64,000 nucleotides of DNA from an uncultured Bacteroidia bacterium (GTDB lineage: Bacteria > Bacteroidota > Bacteroidia > Bacteroidales > UBA932), in NCBI GenBank assembly GCA_902785575.1, contig CACZZF010000010.1, positions 1 through 64,000 of the forward strand, read 5' to 3'. The notes beneath the pieces were generated by a model that saw only the letters and a list, made by a program, of their open reading frames with translations, did no database searches and was not told the DNA's origin. This document shows, one piece after another, positions 7,975 through 15,847 of this stretch; position 1 is the first letter of the stretch, and every line of letters starts with the position of its first letter. Made by a program: the position numbers and the translations under genes.

Positions 7975-8697
7975 TTAATAGTACTCTATCTCACGGCGAT
8001 ATTCATGAGCGTCCGCCAGATAACTCCTAATCCAGAGGCCGTTACCATCATATTCGTATTCGGTCTCATGCGTACTGACACATTCTCCATCCTCATAGCA
8101 TTTCATCAGACATGGATCACCTGAAGAGTTATATTCGAAAACCAAGTCAGTTATTACTTCTCCGTTCTCGCCCTTGTGAGACATATCTTCTCGCACAAGT
8201 CTTCCTTCTGGATTATAACAGTATTTGGTTAATCCACCTTCCTCTGAGATGAAGGCTATCTTTCCATCATTGTGGTAATACCTAACTTGTCGGCTCGTCC
8301 GGGGCGCAAGGTATCTTGCATACTCAGTTCGTTTTACACGGGCGACCTTTCCAGAATAACTCCAGTCTATCGATTCATCACAAACCTTGAAGCCGTCGGC
8401 ATCGTACTCTGAAAAGCCCAACTCACCGCCCTCGTCATCGAATTCATTGACCTTACGGCGGAAGAGTGATCCGACACGGTATTCACGAATCTCCACCTCA
8501 TGTCCTCCCGGATCATAAAAATGCTCAATTCTGTCGACTCGTGCCGAGCATTCCTCAGTCCCTGTCATCTCTTCCAGAGTCAACCTGCCACAATTGTCAA
8601 AATGCTCGACACGAACGACGGCGGGCGTCTCGTCACCAGCAAACGGACAATCATAAGTCGTTATCTTCTTGGGTATCCTCGTTGTGTTCATTAGCAT
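7975..8697 (-). CDS. YD-repeat-like (RHS-type fragment) protein
   Basis: This 240-residue protein is built of short tyrosine- and aspartate-rich beta repeats (HFYDPGGHEVEIREY, YYHNDGKIAFI, YEYDGNG). They resemble the YD repeats of RHS shells, but with no signal peptide and no core motif. A stand-alone fold of this kind is common in Bacteroidales gut genomes and has no known function. Transcription continues from the MreB-like gene 21 bp upstream. Confidence 0.55.
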   Translation of the reverse strand: MLMNTTRIPKKITTYDCPFAGDETPAVVRVEHFDNCGRLTLEEMTGTEECSARVDRIEHFYDPGGHEVEIREYRVGSLFRRKVNEFDDEGGELGFSEYDADGFKVCDESIDWSYSGKVARVKRTEYARYLAPRTSRQVRYYHNDGKIAFISEEGGLTKYCYNPEGRLVREDMSHKGENGEVITDLVFEYNSSGDPCLMKCYEDGECVSTHETEYEYDGNGLWIRSYLADAHEYRREIEYY

Positions 8698-8718
8698 ACT
8701 CTTTTGACTGTTAAATTC

Positions 8719-9744
8719 TTACCGCATCAGGAACGGATACCTGTCCGTGCCGTCGAGGGCGAGGCAGGTGCCGCGGGCGACGGCCTTGAGGGGGTCATCG
8801 GCCACATGGAAAGGGATGTTGAATTTCCTGGAGAATCTCTCCGAGATTCCCCGAAGAAGGCTCCCTCCTCCTGTCATCCAGACACCATCATTCTCTATGC
8901 TCTGGTGATATTCTGGGGCGGCATTCAGGACATTCTCAATGGCATGCTCTATCTTCAAGAGTATCGGCTCTAAACATGTGGCAATTTCATGATAAGTTAG
9001 TTCTACTTTCTTTATTTTCGGCTGATCTGAATTCAAATACGGTCCCGCAACCTCAAACGGTTCCAGGTCTTCATCTTCCGGGAGATCCTCTAGAGCCGAA
9101 CCTATCTTCCTCTTTATCATATCGGCAGTGGCCATCATATTACTATGGAAGCCGTAACACGTTGCCATATGGAATGAGATATTGCTTGTCATTTCGGCAC
9201 CTCCTGTGCTGATAAAAGCATAGTGCGACTCGTTAGTACGCCCGGAACATGTAATCGCGATTTCCGTTGTCTCATGTCCGATATCGACTGTCATGTGGGG
9301 GTGTGAGGACATCGGATCAAATCCTAGACCTAGAATTTCAGACACAGGCCTGGGAATAAAATGGACTTCTCCTATTCCCGCAAACCCAAGCGCATCGTGA
9401 ATCGTACGTTTTGCCTTCTCATCGAAACAGCGGGGAACGGCAACACATGCGCGAAGATGTGGTCTGATGATGCCTCGTCCTCTCACTTTGCGAACAAACC
9501 TTCGGAGCATTCGACAAGCTGATTCAGGATCAGCGATAGCACCATATCTTATAGGACTAATCATCCTATGCATAAAACCAAAATAGTGTTCACTTAGAGC
9601 TTCTCTGCCTACATCCACAACTTTCCCGGTCTCATTGTTTACGGAAATGATGCTGGGCTCGTCAAGGACGACCTCGCCGTCCTTGAATATCACCGTGTTG
9701 GCCGTGCCCAGGTCGATGGCCAACTCCTGGGTAAAGAATGCCAT
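8719..9744 (-). CDS. MreB-like actin paralogue with degenerate phosphate-2 motif
   Basis: The 341-residue length is usual for MreB. The first phosphate loop is present (AIDLGTANT, residues 9-17), and so is the adenosine motif (MTGGGSLLRGI, about residue 299). The second phosphate motif, normally DIGGGTTE, reads DIGHETTE, so nucleotide handling may be altered. Core MreB is expected elsewhere with mreC/mreD; here the neighbours are unknown proteins and an FtsK-like pump. It may form accessory filaments, for example for positioning. ATP binding is plausible but unproven. Confidence 0.8.
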   Translation of the reverse strand: MAFFTQELAIDLGTANTVIFKDGEVVLDEPSIISVNNETGKVVDVGREALSEHYFGFMHRMISPIRYGAIADPESACRMLRRFVRKVRGRGIIRPHLRACVAVPRCFDEKAKRTIHDALGFAGIGEVHFIPRPVSEILGLGFDPMSSHPHMTVDIGHETTEIAITCSGRTNESHYAFISTGGAEMTSNISFHMATCYGFHSNMMATADMIKRKIGSALEDLPEDEDLEPFEVAGPYLNSDQPKIKKVELTYHEIATCLEPILLKIEHAIENVLNAAPEYHQSIENDGVWMTGGGSLLRGISERFSRKFNIPFHVADDPLKAVARGTCLALDGTDRYPFLMR

Positions 9745-9755
9745 ATCTCAAATCT

Positions 9756-10040
9756 CTAAATTGTTCCTTTTCCTTCTCTCCATATCAACATCACCGCTTC
9801 CCTTAATCCGATTCTCCGTTCCTTAATCAACGCCTCGTTGTTTCGGATATATACCCTTTCCGCTTCCTTCCTTATTCGGGAATATTGGTCTATCGCATCT
9901 GGCAAAGGGTCTACATAAAGCTTCTCTCCTCCCATGCGGTTCCACTGGCGTATCCACTTGAGCATGCTCCACATCCGCTCCAAACGGCCAGGTTTGTGAG
10001 GCAGCAACAAGCGTCCTCTCTTCTTTTTGAATACTCTCAT
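9756..10040 (-). CDS. Small basic unknown protein
   Basis: A 94-residue protein rich in Arg and Lys with no membrane segment. It has a tryptophan-rich basic N-terminus (residues 18-37) and a helical C-terminal half. It lies 11 bp before the MreB-like gene and is probably translated from the same mRNA, so it might be an accessory factor of that filament protein. I do not recognise a family. Confidence 0.5.
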   Translation of the reverse strand: MRVFKKKRGRLLLPHKPGRLERMWSMLKWIRQWNRMGGEKLYVDPLPDAIDQYSRIRKEAERVYIRNNEALIKERRIGLREAVMLIWREGKGTI

Positions 10041-10079
10041 TGCTCTAACCTTATCAGATTGAATGTATTAGGCGCGGCC

Positions 10080-10120
10080 GGGCCCGTCTGCCGCCTTTCA
10101 CGCCTCACGGCGACGGGCCC
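10080..10120. terminator. GC-rich perfect hairpin between two minus-strand genes
   Basis: GGGCCCGTC (10080-10088) pairs with GACGGGCCC (10112-10120), with an inner GCCG/CGGC pairing. It sits 17 bp after the stop of the 222-residue gene and upstream of the 94-residue gene. No run of T follows on the minus strand, so it may be an attenuating or mRNA-stabilising hairpin rather than a complete terminator. Confidence 0.5.
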
Positions 10121-10137
10121 TCTATTCCGCGCAGTAA

Positions 10138-10806
10138 TCACGACACGATCTTGCCCTCACGTTTGCCCGCTGACTCGACCGGGATGCCGTTGGCCTCAAT
10201 CCTGGCAATGTCCTCTTTATCACGGAGCATCTGGTTGTAAGTCTCACCGAAAAGATTCTCAATGTCGTTGACAACGGACACTGAGTCGTTGAACACATCA
10301 CGGAAATGGCCGTATTTGGGTTCTATCGACGCCGTGAAAAAGATCAAAGATTTCCCGTCTTCGGACACCCCGGCCTTCCCCATGAATCTTGATTCGGTTG
10401 CCTTTCTCGCCGCCTCACGCATAAGCGCTATGTCATAATTGCCCTCGCTGATATTGAAGCGTTTCATGATGGCGACACTCGGCAACATGTCGGTGGGCAC
10501 ATAGTAATGGTCACCCTGCACCATGAAGAACACGGCATCCTCTTTCTTGTCAGGGACATAACCGTTGAACTTCACCACATCAGCGACCAGATCGGGAGTC
10601 AGGTTCCAAAGATCCTGGTCGTCCACGGGGGGCCTCGCGACAAGCGCCTCCCCGGGTGTCACCTGTGCCGTGTCTCTTAGCCGGCTGATCTCGGCTCTTT
10701 GGGACTTGTTCTCGTCACTGTATTCCTTCACCGTTCCACGCTCATCGAAGAAAAGACCGGCGAAGATGATCGCCACACTCACTGAAAGTATTAATGCTAT
10801 TACCAT
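10138..10806 (-). CDS. Unknown single-pass membrane protein
   Basis: The 222-residue protein has an N-terminal membrane segment (residues 2-19), a short coiled stretch (30-50), and then a mixed alpha/beta soluble domain. I cannot place it in a family; the soluble part is somewhat like bacterial YbjN-type small domains, but weakly. It begins 4 bp after the stop of the 137-residue gene, implying one operon. Confidence 0.55.
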   Translation of the reverse strand: MVIALILSVSVAIIFAGLFFDERGTVKEYSDENKSQRAEISRLRDTAQVTPGEALVARPPVDDQDLWNLTPDLVADVVKFNGYVPDKKEDAVFFMVQGDHYYVPTDMLPSVAIMKRFNISEGNYDIALMREAARKATESRFMGKAGVSEDGKSLIFFTASIEPKYGHFRDVFNDSVSVVNDIENLFGETYNQMLRDKEDIARIEANGIPVESAGKREGKIVS

Positions 10807-10809
10807 GTT

Positions 10810-11223
10810 TTAAGCTGTTTTTAGTTCATTTTCAGGAATATAAATGTTTATTCGCTCCGGGTAGCGGTGGAGCACCAGCAGGGTGACCGGGCAGATCCAG
10901 GCGTCAGTCACCTCAATCTCACGGTTATTCCTCACCACCTTGGGCGCGGAGCCATCAGGGATATGGTTGTGATAGGATGCGCCATATCCCTTGTCAAAGC
11001 GCTCCATAGTGATGTCGGGCATCCGGGACTGCAGGAATTTGCTGCCAGTCGTCACGTCGACGACGGCCTTCTCAGGGTGCCCTTCCTTCTCCGCGATGTA
11101 CTGGCAGAGACTGTCTGCCCCCGCCACCATCATAAGGTTGTGGTGCGCGAACGGGTAACCTGGGAAATCGATGTACCAGGCGCCGTCCGCCTCAAGGTTG
11201 AATGTAAGGTGAAATGTCCTCAT
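10810..11223 (-). CDS. Conserved unknown protein, beta-rich (possibly DUF6717)
   Basis: This 137-residue protein with WYIDFPGYP near residue 16 has no signal or membrane segment. The compact tryptophan-rich pattern recalls a domain of unknown function found in Bacteroidetes and Proteobacteria (DUF6717, from memory). It is followed at once by the membrane protein gene. Confidence 0.5.
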   Translation of the reverse strand: MRTFHLTFNLEADGAWYIDFPGYPFAHHNLMMVAGADSLCQYIAEKEGHPEKAVVDVTTGSKFLQSRMPDITMERFDKGYGASYHNHIPDGSAPKVVRNNREIEVTDAWICPVTLLVLHRYPERINIYIPENELKTA

Positions 11224-11414
11224 CGCAATAATGTTGTTAATGTGTTAGTAAATGCGAGAATGTGTTAATGTGATTGTGGTTGCCGCCCTTGGAAAAGAGT
11301 CGGCGAACGCTTATACGGAAAAGTGTCTAAAAAAGTTTCAACCGGCCTTGCAAATACCTGGAAGGGCGATTTGCTAATTTCATTTATTATTTGTATGGGT
11401 TTTCTTATGGGCTT

Positions 11415-13505
11415 CTAGCGCCGTATGATGAGCCTGTTGTTTTGGTTGTCGATGGTGATGGTGCCGAAGCGCTCCATGGCGCTCTGGCCGAGGAGCAGCG
11501 GGGCCTTCTGGCTGCCGACCACCGACGCGTCCACGTTATGCAGCACGGCGTCGCCGATCCTGACCTCACGGAGAGTCACGACCGTGCCCTCGCTGATCTG
11601 GCCGTTGGCCGTCTGGTAATATTTCTTACCCTTGATGTCCCTGTTGGAGAGGTAGCCGTTCTTAAGCATGAAGTTGGCCTCCACGGAGGAGATAGTCACG
11701 TCAGACGCCCCTGTGTCGAAGATCATCTGGAGCGGAAGGCCGTTGATGTCACACGGGATCTCGAACGTCCCGCCGGAGTGCCGTTTCAGGGCGACCTCCA
11801 CGGTCATCTGCTCCTTGGCCTCACCGGAACCGGATTTCTCCCCGAAACCGTTATCCTCCAGGTACTTCTGATGGATCACCTTATATTCCGCCACAAGATC
11901 CTTGAACGCCGGGATATCCCTGATCGGATCCATGTCGTCATCCATATTAATGTGGGCGAAGCTGCGGTATCCCTTCTCAAAAGATGTTCTGAGGGCGGCC
12001 AAGGACTCTTTAATTCGGCCCATCCGGGCGAAAAGGCAAGCCCGGTCGTAATAGTGCCCGGCGTCCGAAGGCTCGGAGGCGATAATCCGGTCCATCCACT
12101 CCTCCGCCTCCTTGTCCCTTCCCAGGAAGTGAAGGGCATATTGGCGACAGCTGCCATCCTTGACGACCGTGTCCCTCTTGACCACCTCGCCGAAATCCCT
12201 TCTGGCCTCGTCCTCGCGGCCCTCCAGGAGGAGCAGCTTGCCGCGCTTCAGATAGAGGTAGGGATAGTCGTCGTTAATCTCGAGTCCGGTGTCGTAGTCT
12301 TCCATCGCTCCTTTCCTGTCTCCGGCCATCTCCTTGCACCAGCCCCGGCGGTAGTAGTTGAAGGCCTCCTTCGGGGCCTCATCGATCGCCTCCGTGAAGT
12401 CCTTGATCGCCGACTCAAGGTCACCGGAGAGGCGGTGATAGTCCCCGAGCATGCTCAGGGAATACATGTCCCTATCCTTCTCAATCACCTTCGTGATGTC
12501 GGCTATCGCCCTGTCGTAAAGTCCGAGCTCATCGTAACAGCCGCTTCTGTAATAGAAGATTTCAGCCATCTGGCCGTATCCGGCCTCCAGCTCGTCATAG
12601 ACTTTTATCGCCTCGGCGTATTTATGAATATTGGAGTAAAACTCGGCAAGAAGAACCTTCCACTGGAAGGGGTCATCATCGTTCTTCGCCTTGTCCTTTA
12701 TCGCCGCCTCGGCGTAGGACGGGCGCTTCTCGCAGACGGCCAGGACAGTGTCCACGACTGCGTTCTGATCCTTGTCGAGCCATCCCAGGCCAGCGTCGAT
12801 CGCCTTGGACGTCTCGCCGAGCTTGTCGTACGCGTACATCTTGAAGCGATAAGGCTGGCCATATTCCATGTCGAGTTTCTGGCACTTGTCCATCAGGGCG
12901 ACAGCCTCGCAGTTCTGCCCTCGGTCAACCATCGTCCTCGCCAGGCCGACCATCGCCCCGGCGTCTGTCTCGTCCTCGGCAAGCATGTGGTTATATATCA
13001 CGTCCGCCCCGTCGAGGTCTCCCGAGAGATACAACGCCTGGGCGTAGTCAAAGGATATCCCTTGAAGGTTGTCCCTGTTGTCCTTTGGGGCCAGGCCGTA
13101 GGCAGTACGCAGGGCGTTAACCGCCTTGGACTTGTCACGCATATCATTGTAGATGTGGCCCTTCCACCAGTGCAGGGTGGACATCGGGATACCGGACTTC
13201 TTGGGCTTGTTGACCTTCAGGGCCCGGTTCAGTTCCGACAGGGCGTCACCGTATTCCCGCCTGCCCCTCATGAGACGTACCTCGAGGATGATGGCGTTCA
13301 CGTCGTCAGGGGTCTCCCCGAGAGCCTTCTTGACAAGGTCATATGCCTTGTCGGGATTGTTCTCCTCCTCAAGGGCGTCCCACGCCTTCTGGAGGTTGTA
13401 GCCGAGTCGCTGTCCGTCGGATCCGGACTTTGTGTTTTTCTGGGCTAAAGCCTGGCCGCAGCACAGGATCAGCAGCGCTGACAGGATGATAAGTATTCGT
13501 TTCAT
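11415..13505 (-). CDS. Secreted TPR protein with C-terminal retropepsin-like aspartic protease
   Basis: The protein is about 696 residues. A signal peptide (MKRILIILSALLILCC) is followed by a long array of tetratricopeptide repeats to about residue 545. The C-terminal domain then carries the aspartic-protease signature FDTGAS near residue 595 and a later LLLGQSAMERFG flap-side element, matching single-domain retropepsin-like (clan AA) enzymes that dimerise. The open frame extends upstream, but ATG at 13505 gives the signal peptide. Its leader shares the 13-mer AAAACTTTCACGC with the next gene upstream. Likely a periplasmic or surface protease with TPR-based partner recognition. Confidence 0.8.
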   Translation of the reverse strand: MKRILIILSALLILCCGQALAQKNTKSGSDGQRLGYNLQKAWDALEEENNPDKAYDLVKKALGETPDDVNAIILEVRLMRGRREYGDALSELNRALKVNKPKKSGIPMSTLHWWKGHIYNDMRDKSKAVNALRTAYGLAPKDNRDNLQGISFDYAQALYLSGDLDGADVIYNHMLAEDETDAGAMVGLARTMVDRGQNCEAVALMDKCQKLDMEYGQPYRFKMYAYDKLGETSKAIDAGLGWLDKDQNAVVDTVLAVCEKRPSYAEAAIKDKAKNDDDPFQWKVLLAEFYSNIHKYAEAIKVYDELEAGYGQMAEIFYYRSGCYDELGLYDRAIADITKVIEKDRDMYSLSMLGDYHRLSGDLESAIKDFTEAIDEAPKEAFNYYRRGWCKEMAGDRKGAMEDYDTGLEINDDYPYLYLKRGKLLLLEGREDEARRDFGEVVKRDTVVKDGSCRQYALHFLGRDKEAEEWMDRIIASEPSDAGHYYDRACLFARMGRIKESLAALRTSFEKGYRSFAHINMDDDMDPIRDIPAFKDLVAEYKVIHQKYLEDNGFGEKSGSGEAKEQMTVEVALKRHSGGTFEIPCDINGLPLQMIFDTGASDVTISSVEANFMLKNGYLSNRDIKGKKYYQTANGQISEGTVVTLREVRIGDAVLHNVDASVVGSQKAPLLLGQSAMERFGTITIDNQNNRLIIRR

Positions 13506-13508
13506 GAT

Positions 13509-13521
13509 GCGTGAAAGTTTT
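13509..13521 (-). promoter_or_regulatory. Shared leader 13-mer before the TPR-protease gene
   Basis: AAAACTTTCACGC on the minus strand lies 3 bases before the ATG at 13505. The identical 13-mer lies 1 base before the ATG of the preceding gene (13776-13788). Identical leaders on adjacent genes suggest a common translational control site or a duplicated start region. Confidence 0.4.
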
Positions 13522-13564
13522 TGTTTGTGTTTTGATAGTAGATGTCGACTTCGCGGAAAGGTAA

Positions 13565-13774
13565 TCAACCGAATATTGACCCGAAAAGCCAAAAGACAAG
13601 GGCAATCCCGAGTCCCCACAATAACAACTCGAACAGCACATGGCCGCAGCCGACCGCTCCGACCAAGGCTCCTTGAGCCGCTCCTTCTCCCCTTTTTCCG
13701 TCTTCACTCCCGATAAAACCTATGACCGCACCGATGGCGGCAACTACAATAATGATGATTAACCAAGTTGGCAT
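13565..13774 (-). CDS. Small glycine-rich membrane protein
   Basis: A 69-residue protein with two membrane segments (3-22 and 46-68) and a glycine-zipper-like GAAQGALVGAVGCG between them. Such proteins can be membrane anchors or stress-type lipid-associated proteins; I do not know this one. It lies 59 bp upstream of the TPR-protease start on the same strand and shares its leader 13-mer. Confidence 0.6.
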   Translation of the reverse strand: MPTWLIIIIVVAAIGAVIGFIGSEDGKRGEGAAQGALVGAVGCGHVLFELLLWGLGIALVFWLFGSIFG

Positions 13775-13775
13775 A

Positions 13776-13788
13776 GCGTGAAAGTTTT
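13776..13788 (-). promoter_or_regulatory. Shared leader 13-mer before the small membrane gene
   Basis: Second copy of AAAACTTTCACGC, 1 base before the ATG at 13774. See the copy at 13509-13521. No -7 box with the full TAnnTTTG consensus is visible in the 190 bp upstream. Confidence 0.4.
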
Positions 13789-13968
13789 AATTGTTGCATT
13801 GTGTTTGTTTAATGTCGTTGCCATTATATGTTAGTGTACGGAAAAAGTAACCTTAAATTTCACGGATTTTTTTAAGAGGGGAAAGAAAGAATCCATGTCA
13901 GTTGACAGGCATTGTTTCTTCTGTCTGTGGGTATTTTCCAGGGTTACAAAAGACATTCATAGGCATCT

Positions 13969-14670
13969 ATGATCAGAAAGATGATAGCAATGAATGACAC
14001 TCGGACACTGATCACGCACCACTACGGAATCGTAGAGGAATACCTCATAAATATTGACACACGCTTCAGAAGGGAGGCGCTGATGGAAATTTATCGGCCG
14101 TTGGGCCAATCACCTAATGACAAGGTCATCCTCGATTGCCTGGCGGCCATGACCGCTCTTCTGGATGGAAACGGATTGCTCGGCAGGGCTGAGATAGAAA
14201 GAACGATAACAGAGGAGCTTATCCGGAGAGAGGCCATTAAACTCCTGGTTTTCAGTAGGGAAACCCGAAATGGCGACACTATCACCGTCAATAGTTCGAC
14301 AGGAAAGATCAGATTCGCGAACTATGCCGACTGGATGCGGAACCGGCTCCTGGTGCCTTTTTTCAAGACGGAGAAGATCGAATCCCTGACCCTGGAAAAG
14401 GCGAGGGTTATTCTGAAAAAAACAAGAAAAAAAGCGGGAAGGACTCCCAAAGACCCAAGGACACAACCCCTCCTGCTTGGTTCCTATGAACTAATCACAT
14501 CATTAAGGGACTTTCCCTCACCCATGCCCAACAACTTGTGCGAGTTCCTCCAGAACCTGCTAACCTTCTGGGGTGCCTTGCCGGAGAACCCGGTCATCGA
14601 CCCGATGTGGATCAGGGCACAGCTGCGTTACCTCAAAAAAAGACCCGTAAGGCCCAAACTGCCGATTTGA
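13969..14670 (+). CDS. Unknown soluble protein upstream of the sigma factor
   Basis: The 233-residue protein has no signal, membrane segment or recognised motif. It is helical and basic toward the C-terminus. ATG codons at 13969, 13981 and 13990 are all possible. It ends 53 bp before the sigma factor start, and a clean promoter lies in the gap, so it need not be part of that operon although it points the same way. Confidence 0.55.
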   Translation: MIRKMIAMNDTRTLITHHYGIVEEYLINIDTRFRREALMEIYRPLGQSPNDKVILDCLAAMTALLDGNGLLGRAEIERTITEELIRREAIKLLVFSRETRNGDTITVNSSTGKIRFANYADWMRNRLLVPFFKTEKIESLTLEKARVILKKTRKKAGRTPKDPRTQPLLLGSYELITSLRDFPSPMPNNLCEFLQNLLTFWGALPENPVIDPMWIRAQLRYLKKRPVRPKLPI

Positions 14671-14674
14671 AATC

Positions 14675-14705
14675 TTGACTTAAAGCATTAATATTCCTAT
14701 CTTCG
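14675..14705 (+). promoter_or_regulatory. Promoter of the sigma-CHAT operon
   Basis: TTG (14675-14677), exactly 20 bp, then TATCTTCG (14698-14705), one mismatch from TAnnTTTG. The sigma factor ATG follows 18 bp later after an AAGGAAG ribosome-binding site. The single off-consensus base might reflect control by the encoded sigma factor, though it also fits a normal housekeeping promoter. Confidence 0.65.
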
Positions 14706-14723
14706 CATGACCGGATAAGGAAG

Positions 14724-15308
14724 ATGGGAAACCTAGTTGACAGGATAATAAAAGGTGACATGCGAGCCTTTGACGACTTGTATATGAAGTACAAGCTGCC
14801 AGTGATGGCCATCCTGTCCAAATCTACCGGGGTGAAGGGTGACGACCTCATAGACCTTTTCCACTCATGCACGCTAGCTCTTCTTGAGAACTGCGCCTCA
14901 GGACGCATAAAGGAAGGATCCCTGCCCGACTCCAATATAAGGGCATACCTCATCCGGACGGCGAGGAATATTTTCCTCGCGGGGATACGGAAGAAAGAGC
15001 GGTATGGGAAGTTCATGCTGCCTCTGGACGATCCGGATTATCCTGGAGACATTGAGAAACAGCTGGCGGTTGACACGGCGGATCCCAACTATGAGGAAAA
15101 GATAGAACAGGTTCGGGAAGCCGTGTGGAACATGGAAGCGCCATGCGATGAGCTACTCATGCTCCGCCATTTCGAGAAGCGTTCCAGCGAGGAGATAGCC
15201 AGCTTGAAGGGCTACGCCAACGGCGACGTTGCCAAGAACATGGTCGGCCGGTGCATGAAGAAACTCAAGGTTTTTGTTATAGGCAAATTCGAAGAATTGG
15301 GGCTATGA
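14724..15308 (+). CDS. ECF-type RNA polymerase sigma factor
   Basis: In this 194-residue protein, residues 1-85 fit sigma region 2 (FDDLYMKYKLPVMAILSK, then the NIRAYLIRTARNIFLAGIRKK stretch), with an acidic linker. Residues 130-190 fit region 4 (LLMLRHFEKRSSEEIASLKGYANGDVAKN, a helix-turn-helix). It would direct RNA polymerase to its own regulon, perhaps its own promoter. It is coupled by an ATGA overlap (15305-15308) to the membrane protein gene, so the two are made together, as with sigma/anti-sigma pairs. Confidence 0.85.
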   Translation: MGNLVDRIIKGDMRAFDDLYMKYKLPVMAILSKSTGVKGDDLIDLFHSCTLALLENCASGRIKEGSLPDSNIRAYLIRTARNIFLAGIRKKERYGKFMLPLDDPDYPGDIEKQLAVDTADPNYEEKIEQVREAVWNMEAPCDELLMLRHFEKRSSEEIASLKGYANGDVAKNMVGRCMKKLKVFVIGKFEELGL

Positions 15309-15847
15309 GAATCGACAAGGACAACATAGAGAAAATCCTCGAGATGGCAATCCGGGAGAGAGGTGCCATGGAGAGAATGGAGGCCCTTGACAGGCAGATG
15401 GCCGCCGAAGCTGCCGCATCCCGCCGCAGACGGACTTGGATAACATCTGTCGCCGCCGCCTGCGTCCTGTTCGTGGCCTGTGGAGATGCCACTCTTAAGC
15501 TTCACACCAGAAGCGTCGGAAACGGGTACGAGTTCACCGATATTTCCCGCGGGGCGAGGTCAGGCAGCATAGAGAAATTACTGAATAGCAAAGAGTTCTC
15601 TGCGGCCTACAAAGAAATACAATCAACTAGGGAAGAGATCAGGGAAGAACTCCAGCATCCTTCCTACGACGACCCCGACTATCTCTCTCAGCTGAACACC
15701 GACCTACAAGAACTCGACTTTATGGAAGCCATCGGACATCTCCGTCAAGGTAAATTCTTCAAAGCCCGTAAAGAACTCAAAGCTATTGCCGGCGCTGAAG
15801 GAACCTTTGCCGAAGACGCTGAATCACTGCTCCGGAAGATGCTATGA
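15305..15847 (+). CDS. Single-pass membrane protein, candidate anti-sigma factor
   Basis: The 180-residue protein has a cytoplasmic helical N-terminus (1-36) and an RRRR stop-transfer flank. One membrane segment follows (about 40-57), with Cys at 57, then a periplasmic helical domain with a TPR-like pair near 130-175. Topology and gene order fit an anti-sigma factor that holds the sigma factor at the membrane, but no known anti-sigma domain is recognisable. Its stop overlaps the start of the CHAT gene by ATGA (15844-15847). Confidence 0.6.
   Translation: MRIDKDNIEKILEMAIRERGAMERMEALDRQMAAEAAASRRRRTWITSVAAACVLFVACGDATLKLHTRSVGNGYEFTDISRGARSGSIEKLLNSKEFSAAYKEIQSTREEIREELQHPSYDDPDYLSQLNTDLQELDFMEAIGHLRQGKFFKARKELKAIAGAEGTFAEDAESLLRKML

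Noticed and set aside
11391..13448. Long plus-strand open frame of 685 codons
   Set aside because: It is antisense to the TPR-protease gene, which has a signal peptide, TPR repeats and DTGAS; the frame is open only because of base composition.
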